DNA of 64,000 bases, from positions 1 through 64,000 of the forward strand of contig JAAETI010000162.1 in the NCBI GenBank assembly GCA_024228555.1, in the 5' to 3' direction. This stretch comes from a bacterium (GTDB lineage: Bacteria > Actinomycetota > Acidimicrobiia > Spongiisociales > UBA5794). A model generated the notes under the pieces. It had not been told where the DNA came from. It ran no database searches and was given only the letters and a program-made list of their open reading frames with translations. The position numbers and the translations under genes were made by a program. Below, piece after piece: positions 25,463 to 34,600 of this stretch (position 1 is its first letter; every line of letters begins with the position of its first letter).

Positions 25463-27024
25463 TGCCCGGTCCGGCCGGGCAGGCATCGTCCGGAGACTTC
25501 GACAAGGTCCTGGTTGTTGACTTTGGCGCTCAGTACGCCCAGCTGATCGCCCGGCGGGTCCGCGAAGCCCATGTGTTCTCGGAGATCGTTTCCCGCTCCA
25601 TCACCGCCGAGGAGATCCGCCAACTCGCCCCGGTCGGGATAATCCTGTCTGGGGGGCCGGCATCTGTCTACGCAGACGACGCCTACGACATTGACCCGGG
25701 GATCCTGGCTCTTGGCATCCCAACGTTGGGGATTTGTTACGGCCACCAGGTCATTGCCCACACGTTGGGAGGCAATGTCGCCCAAAACGACGTTGCCGAA
25801 TACGGCCGGGCTGAGATGACTGTTGTCGCTCCGTCAATCATCCTGAGAGGGTTGCCCGATGAGCAGGTGGTCTGGATGAGTCACAGCGACGCTGTCACCG
25901 AACCGCCGGCGGGCTTCGCCGTCACTGCGGCGACTCCAGATTCGCCGGTGGCGGCAATGGAAGACCCCAGCCGTGGGATATACGGCGTCCAATTCCATCC
26001 GGAGGTCGGGCACACCGATCGCGGCCAGGAGATGTTGAAGCATTTCCTATACGAGGCTTGTGGGGCTCGGCCATTGTGGACTCACGCCAGCATCATCGAG
26101 CAATCGATCGATGCGGTCCGCGCCACGGTCGATGGGGGATCGGTGATCTGCGGACTGTCGGGTGGCGTCGACTCTTCCGTTGCCGCTGCACTAGTCCACA
26201 AAGCGATCGGCGATCAGTTGGTCTGCGTCTTTGTTGATCATGGGCTGCTCCGCAAGGACGAAGCGGTCCAGGTCGAGCAGACCTTCCGATCCTCATTCCA
26301 TATGAACCTGATCCATGTGAATGCCGAGGACCGGTTCCTGACCGCGCTCGCCGGTGTTGCCGACCCCGAAGAGAAGCGGAAGATCATTGGGGAGACGTTC
26401 ATCAGGGTCTTCGAGGAAGTTGCCACCGAAGTGACCGACGTGCGCTTCCTCGTCCAAGGGACGTTGTATCCGGACGTCATCGAGTCGGGAACTGCCGACG
26501 CTGCGAAGATCAAGAGCCATCACAATGTTGGCGGTCTCCCCGAGGACATGGAGCTGAGCCTCATCGAACCGCTGCGAGACCTCTTCAAGGATGAGGTACG
26601 GGCTGTCGGTGAGGAACTTGGGATACCCGAAGAGATCGTTTGGCGCCAGCCTTTTCCGGGCCCCGGCCTCGCCGTCAGAATCATCGGTGAGGTCACCAAG
26701 GAGCGGCTGGACATCCTGCGGGCAGCAGACGCGATTGTCCTGGAGGAAGTAATCCGAGCCGGGCTGTATAACGAGCTGTGGCAGAGTTTTGCGGTGCTCC
26801 CGGCAATCCGGTCCGTTGGGGTTCAGGGCGACGGGCGTACCTACGCCTACCCGATTGTGATCCGTGCGGTAACCAGCGAGGATGCGATGACTGCCGACTG
26901 GGCTCGGCTGCCCTATGAGGTGCTGGAGCGCATCTCTTCACGCGTCATCAACGAGGTTGAGGGTATCAATCGTGTTGCTTACGACATATCCTCAAAGCCA
27001 CCGTCAACAATCGAGTGGGAATAG
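25462..27024 (+). CDS. guaA: GMP synthase (glutamine-hydrolysing)
   Basis: The 520-residue enzyme converts XMP to GMP using ATP and glutamine. The N-terminal class I amidotransferase has [19 protein letters not shown], the nucleophile Cys in GICYGHQ, and the His/Glu pair in [11 protein letters not shown]. The ATP-pyrophosphatase domain follows with the P-loop [19 protein letters not shown], and the C-terminal dimerisation domain ends [16 protein letters not shown], the invariant GuaA ending. GTG 25462 overlaps the guaB3 stop by one base, so initiation is probably coupled; a slightly later start cannot be excluded for the first 12 residues. Confidence 0.96.
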   Translation: MPGPAGQASSGDFDKVLVVDFGAQYAQLIARRVREAHVFSEIVSRSITAEEIRQLAPVGIILSGGPASVYADDAYDIDPGILALGIPTLGICYGHQVIAHTLGGNVAQNDVAEYGRAEMTVVAPSIILRGLPDEQVVWMSHSDAVTEPPAGFAVTAATPDSPVAAMEDPSRGIYGVQFHPEVGHTDRGQEMLKHFLYEACGARPLWTHASIIEQSIDAVRATVDGGSVICGLSGGVDSSVAAALVHKAIGDQLVCVFVDHGLLRKDEAVQVEQTFRSSFHMNLIHVNAEDRFLTALAGVADPEEKRKIIGETFIRVFEEVATEVTDVRFLVQGTLYPDVIESGTADAAKIKSHHNVGGLPEDMELSLIEPLRDLFKDEVRAVGEELGIPEEIVWRQPFPGPGLAVRIIGEVTKERLDILRAADAIVLEEVIRAGLYNELWQSFAVLPAIRSVGVQGDGRTYAYPIVIRAVTSEDAMTADWARLPYEVLERISSRVINEVEGINRVAYDISSKPPSTIEWE

Positions 27025-27133
27025 GCCAATCTCGGCCGAGGTAGGGTGCGGCGTCACAGAGCGACGTTATACCTCAAGTGGTATCTCGGTCGCGTCGATA
27101 GGCTGAAGAACGGGCGCCAGAAGGACAATTACG

Positions 27134-29623
27134 TTGAGTTGGAGCGCAGACCCTGAGCTTCTCCAGATGTTTCTCGATGAGGTCGCGGAGAGATCGCAGC
27201 GACTAATCGAGGGCGGCAAAGCCATGAAGAGTGGTGGAGTCGACGACGAGATGTCTAGCGTCATGTTGCGCGAGGGTCACACCATCAAAGGCACCGCAAG
27301 GGTGATGGGCTTCGAAGCAATTTCTGACGCAGGGAAGATGATCGAAGACCTGTGGCGCGCCGTCAAGGCAGGCGATGTCGAGCCCTATCCCAACCTCGGC
27401 CGCTGCCTGGTCGCATTGTCGGAGACGCTCAACGATGCCACCAAGGCAGATCCGGACACCGGTAGCCCCGAAATGGTCGATGCCATGGAGAAGCTAAACC
27501 GCGCTACCGGCTACATGCTTGGCGAGCCGGCCGATGGGTCCGCCGAACCTGCATCCACCCCAGCACCGCCGCCCCCAGCAGCCGACGCCGACGCTGAGAT
27601 TGCCGACGTTGTCCAGCTGCCTGGTGCGCTCACCGTCGAGCAGATTCAGGAGCCGGTCCCCGAGACTGTCGAACCACCCCCCGCTCCTCCTTCCGAAGTA
27701 ACCGCTCCGCCGGTTTCGCCCCAAGAGACCGCACCAACCCCCGCCCCAGAGGTGGCCGCCCCGCCCGTTCCCGCCGAGGCGACTGCACCGCCCGCTGCCG
27801 AACCGGTCCGCAAGCCGTTTGACCCGTTCAGGAACCGCTACGTGGACACGGACCCTGCACCCACCTCGCCTGCCCCCGAACCCCCGCCGGTCGTTGCCGC
27901 CCCTGCCCAGCCAGGCGCTTCCCAGCAAGCGAAACCGTTTCCCCAGAGCCCGGGTGCAGTAGCTGGGCAGAGTATCTCTCCGGACTCTGTGCAAGGACAC
28001 GAGTCGATCGGTACCGTCATCTCCGACGATCCTGAGGTCTATGGCCCCGATCTCGGTGGGCTGCTGGGAGCGTTGGAGAATTGGGCCTCCGGCCAGACTA
28101 TCCAGGTCAGTGCCGGACGTCTCTATCGGTTGATCAACTACGTCGCAAGCATGCGGGTCGAGCTCGACAGCATGCTTGCCGAGATGAGATACGCCCCGAC
28201 CGTGACACTGGAGATGGTCGAGCACATGACCGACTTGGTTCGAGCAACCTCGGCCCTCGAGATGAACGCCATGGAACTCGGTGCGGTGCCGGTCCGTCAG
28301 ATGACTAACACCCTTCCCCAGCTGGTTCGCTACCTGGCAAAGAAGCTGGGCAAAGAGATCCGATTCGAGATCCAGGCCGTTGACGATCTCGACATCGACC
28401 GCCAGGTCCTCGACAAGATTTCCGATCCGGTCCGCCAACTGATCGTCAATGCCATCAACCATGGCATCGAGTCGCCGGATGTCCGGGAGGCTGCGGGCAA
28501 GGTGGCGACGGGTGTCATTTCGGTATCGTTGGCGCGGCGTGGAGCCAGCTTCGAGGTCGTTGTTGCCGATGACGGTGCGGGCATCAACTACGCAATGGTC
28601 CATCAGCTCGCAGTCGCACAGGGTTTGGTCGCTGAGGACGCCCCCATCGACCCCGAGACACTGCGCCCGATCATCTTCTTCCCCGGCTTCACTACAACCG
28701 CGGGCGACGAGCTGAACAGCGTTGGTGCCGGTCTCTCCAACGTCGCAGATGCGGTTGAATCCCTGTACGGACGGATCCGCATCGAGTCCCACGATGGCGT
28801 CGGGACAACGGTCACCCTTGTCGTGCCGACGGTACGCGATCTGCAGCGGGTTCTAATTGTCGATTCCGGCGGCATGAAGTGGGGTATCCCCGAGGCCGTC
28901 GTGGATGCCGTGATCCCGATCGAGTCTGCACCAATCCGGGTGGAGGGTGAGCGTCAGTCGCTGCACTTCGAGGGCAACGAACTGCCGGTGGCCACCATCG
29001 CATCCGTCGTCGGGGCTACCGACAATCGTCAGACAACCCAGGTCGTTGCGATCTCGCACCGCGCCGGCAAAGCCGCGCTCACGGTCACCGACGTGCTCGG
29101 CATTCGCGAAGTTGCCGCCAAGGAACTGGGGCCGGTTGTTGCCAGCCCGTCCCACATCACTGGTGCGGCTCTGATGGGCGGTGGCGATGTGGTCCTAGTC
29201 CTCGATGCCGGAGCCGTCGTGCAGCTCTGTCAGGCTGTGCCCCAGCCGGTCGCCGCACGAGCCCGGGTCCTAGTTGTCGACGACTCGCAGGGTGCCCGCG
29301 CCGTGATCGCCGGATCGCTGGCATCGAGTGGATTCAGTACGAGCGTTGCCGAGAGTGCTTTTGAGGCGATGGAGATTCTCAACGAGGAGCGTGTCGATGC
29401 TCTTGTCGTCGACTTCTCCATGCCCGCCCAGGACGGTGTTCAGTTTGTCAACAAGGTGAGGGGTGCTGGCATCCAGATCCCGATCATCATGCTCTCGGGC
29501 GTCGCCAAGACGGCCGACCAGGAGCGTGCTCTTGAGGCGGGTGTGAACGCATTCTTCGAGAAGGCGGACTTCCGTGAAGGGGCCCTTGCTGCTCAACTGC
29601 GGGCGCTGTTGGGATCCGGATAG
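27134..29623 (+). CDS. CheA-like hybrid histidine kinase (Hpt-HATPase-CheW-REC)
   Basis: The 829-residue protein has an Hpt domain (about 1-115) with phospho-His49 in REGHTIKGTARVMGF. A Pro/Ala-rich linker of about 150 residues follows (135-290). The dimerisation/HATPase region (about 305-560) has NAINHGIE, VADDGAGI and a G2 box SVGAGLSNV. A CheW-like domain (about 565-690) and a C-terminal receiver (about 695-829, VVDDSQGAR, Asp in VVDFSMP) complete it. This resembles PilL/ChpA/FrzE-type kinases. No MCP, CheW, CheR/B or CheY genes are nearby, so output is unknown. The TTG 27134 start has AGAAGGA 8 bases upstream and gives a typical Hpt N-terminus (ADPELLQMFLDEVAERSQRL). Confidence 0.85.
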   Translation: MSWSADPELLQMFLDEVAERSQRLIEGGKAMKSGGVDDEMSSVMLREGHTIKGTARVMGFEAISDAGKMIEDLWRAVKAGDVEPYPNLGRCLVALSETLNDATKADPDTGSPEMVDAMEKLNRATGYMLGEPADGSAEPASTPAPPPPAADADAEIADVVQLPGALTVEQIQEPVPETVEPPPAPPSEVTAPPVSPQETAPTPAPEVAAPPVPAEATAPPAAEPVRKPFDPFRNRYVDTDPAPTSPAPEPPPVVAAPAQPGASQQAKPFPQSPGAVAGQSISPDSVQGHESIGTVISDDPEVYGPDLGGLLGALENWASGQTIQVSAGRLYRLINYVASMRVELDSMLAEMRYAPTVTLEMVEHMTDLVRATSALEMNAMELGAVPVRQMTNTLPQLVRYLAKKLGKEIRFEIQAVDDLDIDRQVLDKISDPVRQLIVNAINHGIESPDVREAAGKVATGVISVSLARRGASFEVVVADDGAGINYAMVHQLAVAQGLVAEDAPIDPETLRPIIFFPGFTTTAGDELNSVGAGLSNVADAVESLYGRIRIESHDGVGTTVTLVVPTVRDLQRVLIVDSGGMKWGIPEAVVDAVIPIESAPIRVEGERQSLHFEGNELPVATIASVVGATDNRQTTQVVAISHRAGKAALTVTDVLGIREVAAKELGPVVASPSHITGAALMGGGDVVLVLDAGAVVQLCQAVPQPVAARARVLVVDDSQGARAVIAGSLASSGFSTSVAESAFEAMEILNEERVDALVVDFSMPAQDGVQFVNKVRGAGIQIPIIMLSGVAKTADQERALEAGVNAFFEKADFREGALAAQLRALLGSG

Positions 29624-29644
29624 CCTCGCTTCGCCCCCCGAACT

Positions 29645-29681
29645 GAGAGCTACACCGTTGTAGTTCTCGTCACCGTATACT
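29645..29681 (+). promoter_or_regulatory. inverted repeat and -10 box before pcrA
   Basis: A 10-bp inverted repeat (29645-29654 with 29659-29668, one G-T pair, loop CCGT) lies in the -35 region of TATACT (29676-29681), which ends 8 bases before the pcrA ATG at 29690. The -10 spacing predicts a nearly leaderless mRNA and the repeat could be an operator or the 3' hairpin of the upstream kinase gene. It has no T-run. Confidence 0.45.
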
Positions 29682-29689
29682 CCTTCCCC

Positions 29690-31858
29690 ATGCCCGATTC
29701 CGCACTTCTCGAGGGACTCAACCCTGCCCAACGCCAGGCCGTGGCCGCCATCGATGGCCCGCTGCTCGTCGTTGCGGGTGCCGGTTCCGGCAAGACTCGG
29801 GTGCTTACGAGACGTGTTGCTCATCTGATCCGAGACCACAATGTATCTCCGTTTGCCATCCTTGCGATCACCTTCACCAACAAGGCCGCATCCGAGATGA
29901 AGGAGAGAGTCGCGGCTCTGGTGGGCTCGGTCGGCCGCGACATGTGGGTATCCACGTTCCACAGCGCTTGCTCGCGCATCTTGCGGCGAGAAGCCCACCA
30001 TCTCGGCTACCGATCGTCGTTCTCGATCTACGACTCGGCGGACTCGCTTCGGCTCGTGACGATGTGCGTCAAGGATCTCGATCTCGATCCCAAACGGTTT
30101 CCCCCGCGCAGCATTCGAGCCGCGATCTCCAATGCCAAGAACGAACTGATCGACTACGAGTCCTTTGCCTCTTCCGATTCCGGGTTCTACCACGAGAAAG
30201 TGGCGGATGTCTATCGCCTCTATCAGCAACGGATGGTCGAAGCGTCGGCGATGGATTTCGACGACCTTCTCATGCTGACCGTTGACCTTTTCCGACTCCA
30301 TCCCGAGGTGTTGCGGAGGTATCAAGACAGATTCGAGTACGTGCTCGTCGACGAGTATCAAGACACCAACCACGCCCAGTACGTGCTCGTTCGATTACTC
30401 ACCGAGGTACACCACAATCTCTGCGTGGTGGGGGACGGCGACCAGAGCATCTACCGCTTCCGCGGCGCCGACATCCGCAACATCAACGAGTTCGAGAAGG
30501 ACTTCCCCGACGCCCAGATCGTCATGCTGGAGCAGAACTACCGATCAACCGAGACGATTCTGCAGGCTGCGAACACCGTGATTGCCAACAACCCGAACCG
30601 CAAGCCGAAACGTCTGTGGACCGAGTTCGACCACGGGGACAAGATTGTTAGCTATGAGGCGGAGGACGAGCACGACGAGGCAGGCTTCGTAGCGGACGCC
30701 GTTGCCGATTTGCGAGCCCAGGGCCGTAATGCCCGCGACATTGCAGTCTTCTACCGGACCAATGCGCAGAGCCGTGTCCTTGAAGAGACCTTCGTGAATC
30801 ACCAACAGCCGTACCAGGTGGTTGGTGGCGTCAAGTACTACGACCGGCGTGAGGTCAAAGACGTGCTGGCCTACCTCAGGGTGATCACCAACCCCGATGA
30901 CACCGTTGGAGTGAAGCGGATCGTCAACGTCCCGAAACGAGCGATCGGTACGACCAGCGTTGCCCACGTCGATCGCCACGCCGAAGACAGGAAACTCAGT
31001 TTCATGGGGGCGCTGCGCGATGCCCCAGAGAATGCACGTCTGTCGAAGCGGGCCCAGAAGTCGATGCTCGAGTTTGTCGGGCTGATCGATCACCTCACTT
31101 TCTTGGCCGAGCAGGGACCGACCGCAGGTCTCGAGGCGATCCTCTCGGAGACCGGCTATCTCGACATGATCAGGTCGGAGCGGTCGATCGAAGCGATGGG
31201 TCGCGAAGAGAACCTGAGAGAGTTGGTATCTGCCGCAGGGGACTTCGAGGAGAACGGACCCATCTCATACGGTCGTGACGAGTGGGCCGCCCTCGACGGT
31301 CTCCGCAAGACAGAGCTCTTCTTGGAGTCGATCAGCCTCGTCACCGATGTCGATTCCTACGACGACAGCGAAGTAGTGACCTTGATGACCATGCACAATG
31401 CCAAAGGGCTGGAGTTCCCTGTGGTGTTCATTGTCGGCATGGAAGACGGCGTCTTTCCGCACATGCGTTCGCTTGGTGATCCTGCCGAACTCGAGGAGGA
31501 ACGTCGTCTCTGCTACGTGGGTATCACCCGAGCGATGGAGCGTCTGTTTCTCAGCAGGGCGTGGAGTCGCAACATGTTCGGAACCAACAACTACAACCCG
31601 CCAAGCCGATTCCTCAAGGAACTTCCCGACAACCTCGTCGAAAGCGCTCGGAAACGAAAACGGCGCTCCAAGTTCGACACCAGCACCGCCCGCCCGACTA
31701 TCAAAGCCGCAGAGTTGGAAGTCGGTGACCGAGTGCGGCATACGAAGTGGGGAGAGGGCACGATCCGCCGTGTCGTTGGCGTTGAGGCGGTCGTCAACTT
31801 CGACGGTCTCGGTGTGAAGCACCTTCATCTCGAGCTGGCACCGCTGGAGAAGGTGTAG
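29690..31858 (+). CDS. pcrA: PcrA/UvrD-type ATP-dependent DNA helicase
   Basis: The 722-residue superfamily 1A helicase unwinds DNA 3'-5' in repair and replication restart. Motifs appear in order: Q motif LNPAQRQAV, Walker A VAGAGSGKTRVL, Ia ITFTNKAASEMKER, Walker B VLVDEYQDTN, III VVGDGDQSIYRFRGAD, IV LEQNYRST, V MTMHNAKGLEFPVVF and VI YVGITRAMERL. The C-terminal GDRVRHTKWGEGTI is the PcrA/UvrD Tudor-like tail that contacts RNA polymerase. Length fits the family. ATG 29690 is close to a -10 box (TATACT), with no Shine-Dalgarno sequence. Confidence 0.95.
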   Translation: MPDSALLEGLNPAQRQAVAAIDGPLLVVAGAGSGKTRVLTRRVAHLIRDHNVSPFAILAITFTNKAASEMKERVAALVGSVGRDMWVSTFHSACSRILRREAHHLGYRSSFSIYDSADSLRLVTMCVKDLDLDPKRFPPRSIRAAISNAKNELIDYESFASSDSGFYHEKVADVYRLYQQRMVEASAMDFDDLLMLTVDLFRLHPEVLRRYQDRFEYVLVDEYQDTNHAQYVLVRLLTEVHHNLCVVGDGDQSIYRFRGADIRNINEFEKDFPDAQIVMLEQNYRSTETILQAANTVIANNPNRKPKRLWTEFDHGDKIVSYEAEDEHDEAGFVADAVADLRAQGRNARDIAVFYRTNAQSRVLEETFVNHQQPYQVVGGVKYYDRREVKDVLAYLRVITNPDDTVGVKRIVNVPKRAIGTTSVAHVDRHAEDRKLSFMGALRDAPENARLSKRAQKSMLEFVGLIDHLTFLAEQGPTAGLEAILSETGYLDMIRSERSIEAMGREENLRELVSAAGDFEENGPISYGRDEWAALDGLRKTELFLESISLVTDVDSYDDSEVVTLMTMHNAKGLEFPVVFIVGMEDGVFPHMRSLGDPAELEEERRLCYVGITRAMERLFLSRAWSRNMFGTNNYNPPSRFLKELPDNLVESARKRKRRSKFDTSTARPTIKAAELEVGDRVRHTKWGEGTIRRVVGVEAVVNFDGLGVKHLHLELAPLEKV

Positions 31859-31901
31859 CGCTGCGCCGGCAGCTTTGGCTCCGGCTAATGTCAGCAACGA
31901 A

Positions 31902-32297
31902 ATGCCAGTCCGAATTCTCATCGCCAAACCCGGTCTCGACGGTCACGATCGTGGCGCCAAGGTGGTCTCACGTGCTTTGCGCGATTCCGGGTGCGAAGTC
32001 ATCTACAGCGGTCTCCATCAGACAGCCGAACAGGTGGTGGAGACTGCCATACAGGAGGACGTTGATGGCATTGGGCTGTCGGTGTTGTCCGGAGCCCACA
32101 TGACGCTCTTCCCGCGAGTTGTTGAACTGCTCAGGGAGCGTCAGGCTGAGGACATTGTTGTATTCGGCGGCGGGATCATCCCCGACGAAGATATCCCCGA
32201 ACTGCAGGCCGCGGGGCTGGAGATGATATTTACGCCCGGTACACCGTTGTCAGAGATCACAGATTGGGTTGACGAGCGATTCTCGCAGACTGACTGA
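31902..32297 (+). CDS. stand-alone B12-binding domain of methylmalonyl-CoA mutase type
   Basis: The 131-residue protein is a complete cobalamin-binding domain: [12 protein letters not shown] holds the DXHXXG base-off histidine, LSVLSGAHM the SXL motif and [13 protein letters not shown] the GG motif. It matches the small (alpha/C-terminal) subunit of methylmalonyl-CoA or isobutyryl-CoA mutases, which needs a separate catalytic subunit not present in this window. It would convert (R)-methylmalonyl-CoA to succinyl-CoA, the substrate of the sucCD pair 70 bases downstream on the same strand. The frame is open to 31875 (TTG), but ATG 31902 aligns with family starts ([18 protein letters not shown]). 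Confidence 0.85.
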   Translation: MPVRILIAKPGLDGHDRGAKVVSRALRDSGCEVIYSGLHQTAEQVVETAIQEDVDGIGLSVLSGAHMTLFPRVVELLRERQAEDIVVFGGGIIPDEDIPELQAAGLEMIFTPGTPLSEITDWVDERFSQTD

Positions 32298-32368
32298 GGA
32301 ACGCTCGCCACCCGTCACCGACACACTCCGCCATGGTCTTCGATTGGCCGGCGCAAAGGAGGACCAAC

Positions 32369-33595
32369 TTGAAAATCCATGAGTTCCAGGCCAAGGAGCT
32401 GATGAAAGCCCATGGCATCCCAGTGCCGGAGGGACGTGCGGTCACCTCGGTTGCCGGGGCGATCAATGCTGTGGGCCCGTTGGTTGAAGCGAGCGGCAAC
32501 CCCGTCGTTGTGGTGAAGTCGCAGATCCATGCCGGGGGCCGGGGCAAGGGTCGCTTCAAGGAGGATCCTGAACTCGGGGGCGTCACTGTCGTTCTGGATG
32601 GTATCGAGGGTGGTGTCGAGGCAGCCAAGACCAAGGTGGCGCAGCTGGCAGGACGGATGCTGGGTAACACGTTGGTGACGGTGCAAACGGGCGAGAGCGG
32701 CAAACAGGTCAACAGGCTCTACGTAGAGCAGGGCATTGACATCGAAACAGAACTCTATCTCTCTGTCCTGCTCGACCGTGGCTCGAGTCGCAACATTGTG
32801 ATGGCTTCCACCGAGGGCGGTACGGAGATCGAAACGGTCGCGGAAGAGACGCCAGAGAAGATCCTCAAAGCCGAGATCGACCCCGGTCTTGGCCTTCTTG
32901 ACTTCCAAGCGAGGGATCTCGCTTTCGGATTGGGGCTCGAGGGAGTCGCTTTCAAGAACGGGGTGCGGTTCATCAAGGCACTCACCGCTTTTGCAGTTGA
33001 TCTGGACGCAGACCTCGTTGAGATCAACCCGCTGGTGGTCGCCAAGGATGGATCCGTCATGGCTCTCGACGGCAAGATGAGTTTCGAGGCCAACGCCCTG
33101 TATCGCCACCCTGAGGTTCAGGACATGCGCGATCTCAGTGAAGAGAATGCGGCCGAGATCGAGGCGTCGGGCTACGGGCTCAGTTTCATCAAGCTCGATG
33201 GCACGATCGGTTGCATGGTGAACGGTGCAGGTCTGGCGATGGCAACGATGGACATCATCAAATATGTCGGCGGCGAGCCGGCCAACTTCCTGGATGTCGG
33301 TGGGGGAGCCGACAAGGACCAGGTGGCAGCCGCGTTCAAGATCATCACTCGTGATCCGAACGTCACCGGTATCTTCGTGAACATCTTTGGTGGAATCATG
33401 AAGTGTGACACGATTGCGCAAGGAGTCGTGGACGCCGTTTCCGAGGTCGGTCTCGAAATGCCGCTGGTCGTTCGTCTCGAGGGCACGAACGTGGAGCTGG
33501 GGAAGCAGATACTGGACGAATCCGGTCTCAACATCCTGAGTGCCTCCGACATGAAAGATGGTGCACAGAAGATCTTGGAGGCGACGCAGACATGA
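32369..33595 (+). CDS. sucC: succinate-CoA ligase beta subunit
   Basis: The 408-residue subunit, with SucD, interconverts succinyl-CoA and succinate with formation of ATP or GTP in the TCA cycle. The ATP-grasp start [21 protein letters not shown] is diagnostic, followed by [21 protein letters not shown] and the C-terminal [13 protein letters not shown] and [17 protein letters not shown] 32369 has a perfect AAAGGAGG 6 bases upstream, which decides against the longer frame from 32333. It overlaps sucD by 4 bases (ATGA). Confidence 0.95.
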   Translation: MKIHEFQAKELMKAHGIPVPEGRAVTSVAGAINAVGPLVEASGNPVVVVKSQIHAGGRGKGRFKEDPELGGVTVVLDGIEGGVEAAKTKVAQLAGRMLGNTLVTVQTGESGKQVNRLYVEQGIDIETELYLSVLLDRGSSRNIVMASTEGGTEIETVAEETPEKILKAEIDPGLGLLDFQARDLAFGLGLEGVAFKNGVRFIKALTAFAVDLDADLVEINPLVVAKDGSVMALDGKMSFEANALYRHPEVQDMRDLSEENAAEIEASGYGLSFIKLDGTIGCMVNGAGLAMATMDIIKYVGGEPANFLDVGGGADKDQVAAAFKIITRDPNVTGIFVNIFGGIMKCDTIAQGVVDAVSEVGLEMPLVVRLEGTNVELGKQILDESGLNILSASDMKDGAQKILEATQT

Positions 33596-34518
33596 GCGTT
33601 CTCATAAACAAGGACACCCGGGTCATCGTCCAGGGAATGGGCAAGACGGGGCGTTTTCACACCGATAAGGCGATTGCGTACGGCACCCAGATGGTTGGGG
33701 CAGTCCACCCGTCGCGGGCTGGACAGATCGAGGTATTCGATGGGGAGACGGATCATTCGGGAGTACCGGGGCGTGGTGACAGCTATCGGGTAGAGATCCC
33801 CATCTTCCGCACCGTTCGCGAGGCGATGGCGGCGACTGGAGCGACCGTAAGCGTTGTCTATGTACCGCCACCGTTTGCCGCCGACGCCATTATGGAAGGC
33901 GCAGACGCCGGGCTCGACCTCATCGTCTGTGTTACCGAGGGCATCCCGGTAGCCGACATGGTCAAGGCCAAGAGCTACATCCAGTCGCATCACGGTCGGC
34001 TGGTGGGTCCGAACTGCCCCGGTGTCATCACTCCGGGGCAATGCAAGATTGGCATCATGCCCGGCTACATCCACGAGGAGGGCCGGGTTGGTGTTGTGAG
34101 TCGATCCGGCACGTTGACCTATGAGGCTGTTCACCAGCTCACGCAGGTAGGTCTCGGACAGACGACGGCGATCGGTATCGGCGGTGACCCTGTCAACGGA
34201 ACCGACTTCATCGATTGTCTCAAGTTATTCAACGATGACCCGGCGACCGAAGGCGTCATCATGATCGGCGAAATCGGGGGGACCGCAGAGGAAGAGGCTG
34301 CGGCCTGGATCACCGCCAACATGACGAAACCGGTTGCAGGCTTCATCGCAGGGACGACGGCTCCTGCGGGGAAGCGTATGGGTCACGCTGGTGCGATCAT
34401 CTCCGGAGGCAAAGGCACCGCAGCCGACAAGATCAGCGCTCTCAAGGCAGCAGGTGTGGTCGTAGCTCCAACCCCGACCGACATGGGTGCCGCGATGTTG
34501 GAGGCAATGGCAGACTGA
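33592..34518 (+). CDS. sucD: succinate-CoA ligase alpha subunit
   Basis: The 308-residue subunit binds CoA and carries the phospho-histidine. It has [21 protein letters not shown] (Rossmann CoA site), [46 protein letters not shown], and the active-site HAGAII within [18 protein letters not shown]. Length is slightly above the usual 290-300. ATG 33592 overlaps the sucC stop, so the two are made in equal amounts. Confidence 0.95.
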   Translation: MSVLINKDTRVIVQGMGKTGRFHTDKAIAYGTQMVGAVHPSRAGQIEVFDGETDHSGVPGRGDSYRVEIPIFRTVREAMAATGATVSVVYVPPPFAADAIMEGADAGLDLIVCVTEGIPVADMVKAKSYIQSHHGRLVGPNCPGVITPGQCKIGIMPGYIHEEGRVGVVSRSGTLTYEAVHQLTQVGLGQTTAIGIGGDPVNGTDFIDCLKLFNDDPATEGVIMIGEIGGTAEEEAAAWITANMTKPVAGFIAGTTAPAGKRMGHAGAIISGGKGTAADKISALKAAGVVVAPTPTDMGAAMLEAMAD

Positions 34519-34600
34519 AGACCGAGTGGGAGTTGACTTGCGCCGGCGGCCTATGCTGCCGACACGTCAAACTCGAACAGGATCGAGTTAAGGGGTCTCA

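Noticed and set aside
27494-28792. 432-codon open frame on the minus strand
   Set aside because: It is antisense to the CheA-like gene and consists of low-complexity Gly/Arg/Asp text mirroring the Pro/Ala linker.
34530-34560. purH promoter TTGACT-TATGCT
   Set aside because: The boxes are only 13 bases apart, too close for a normal sigma-70 promoter.
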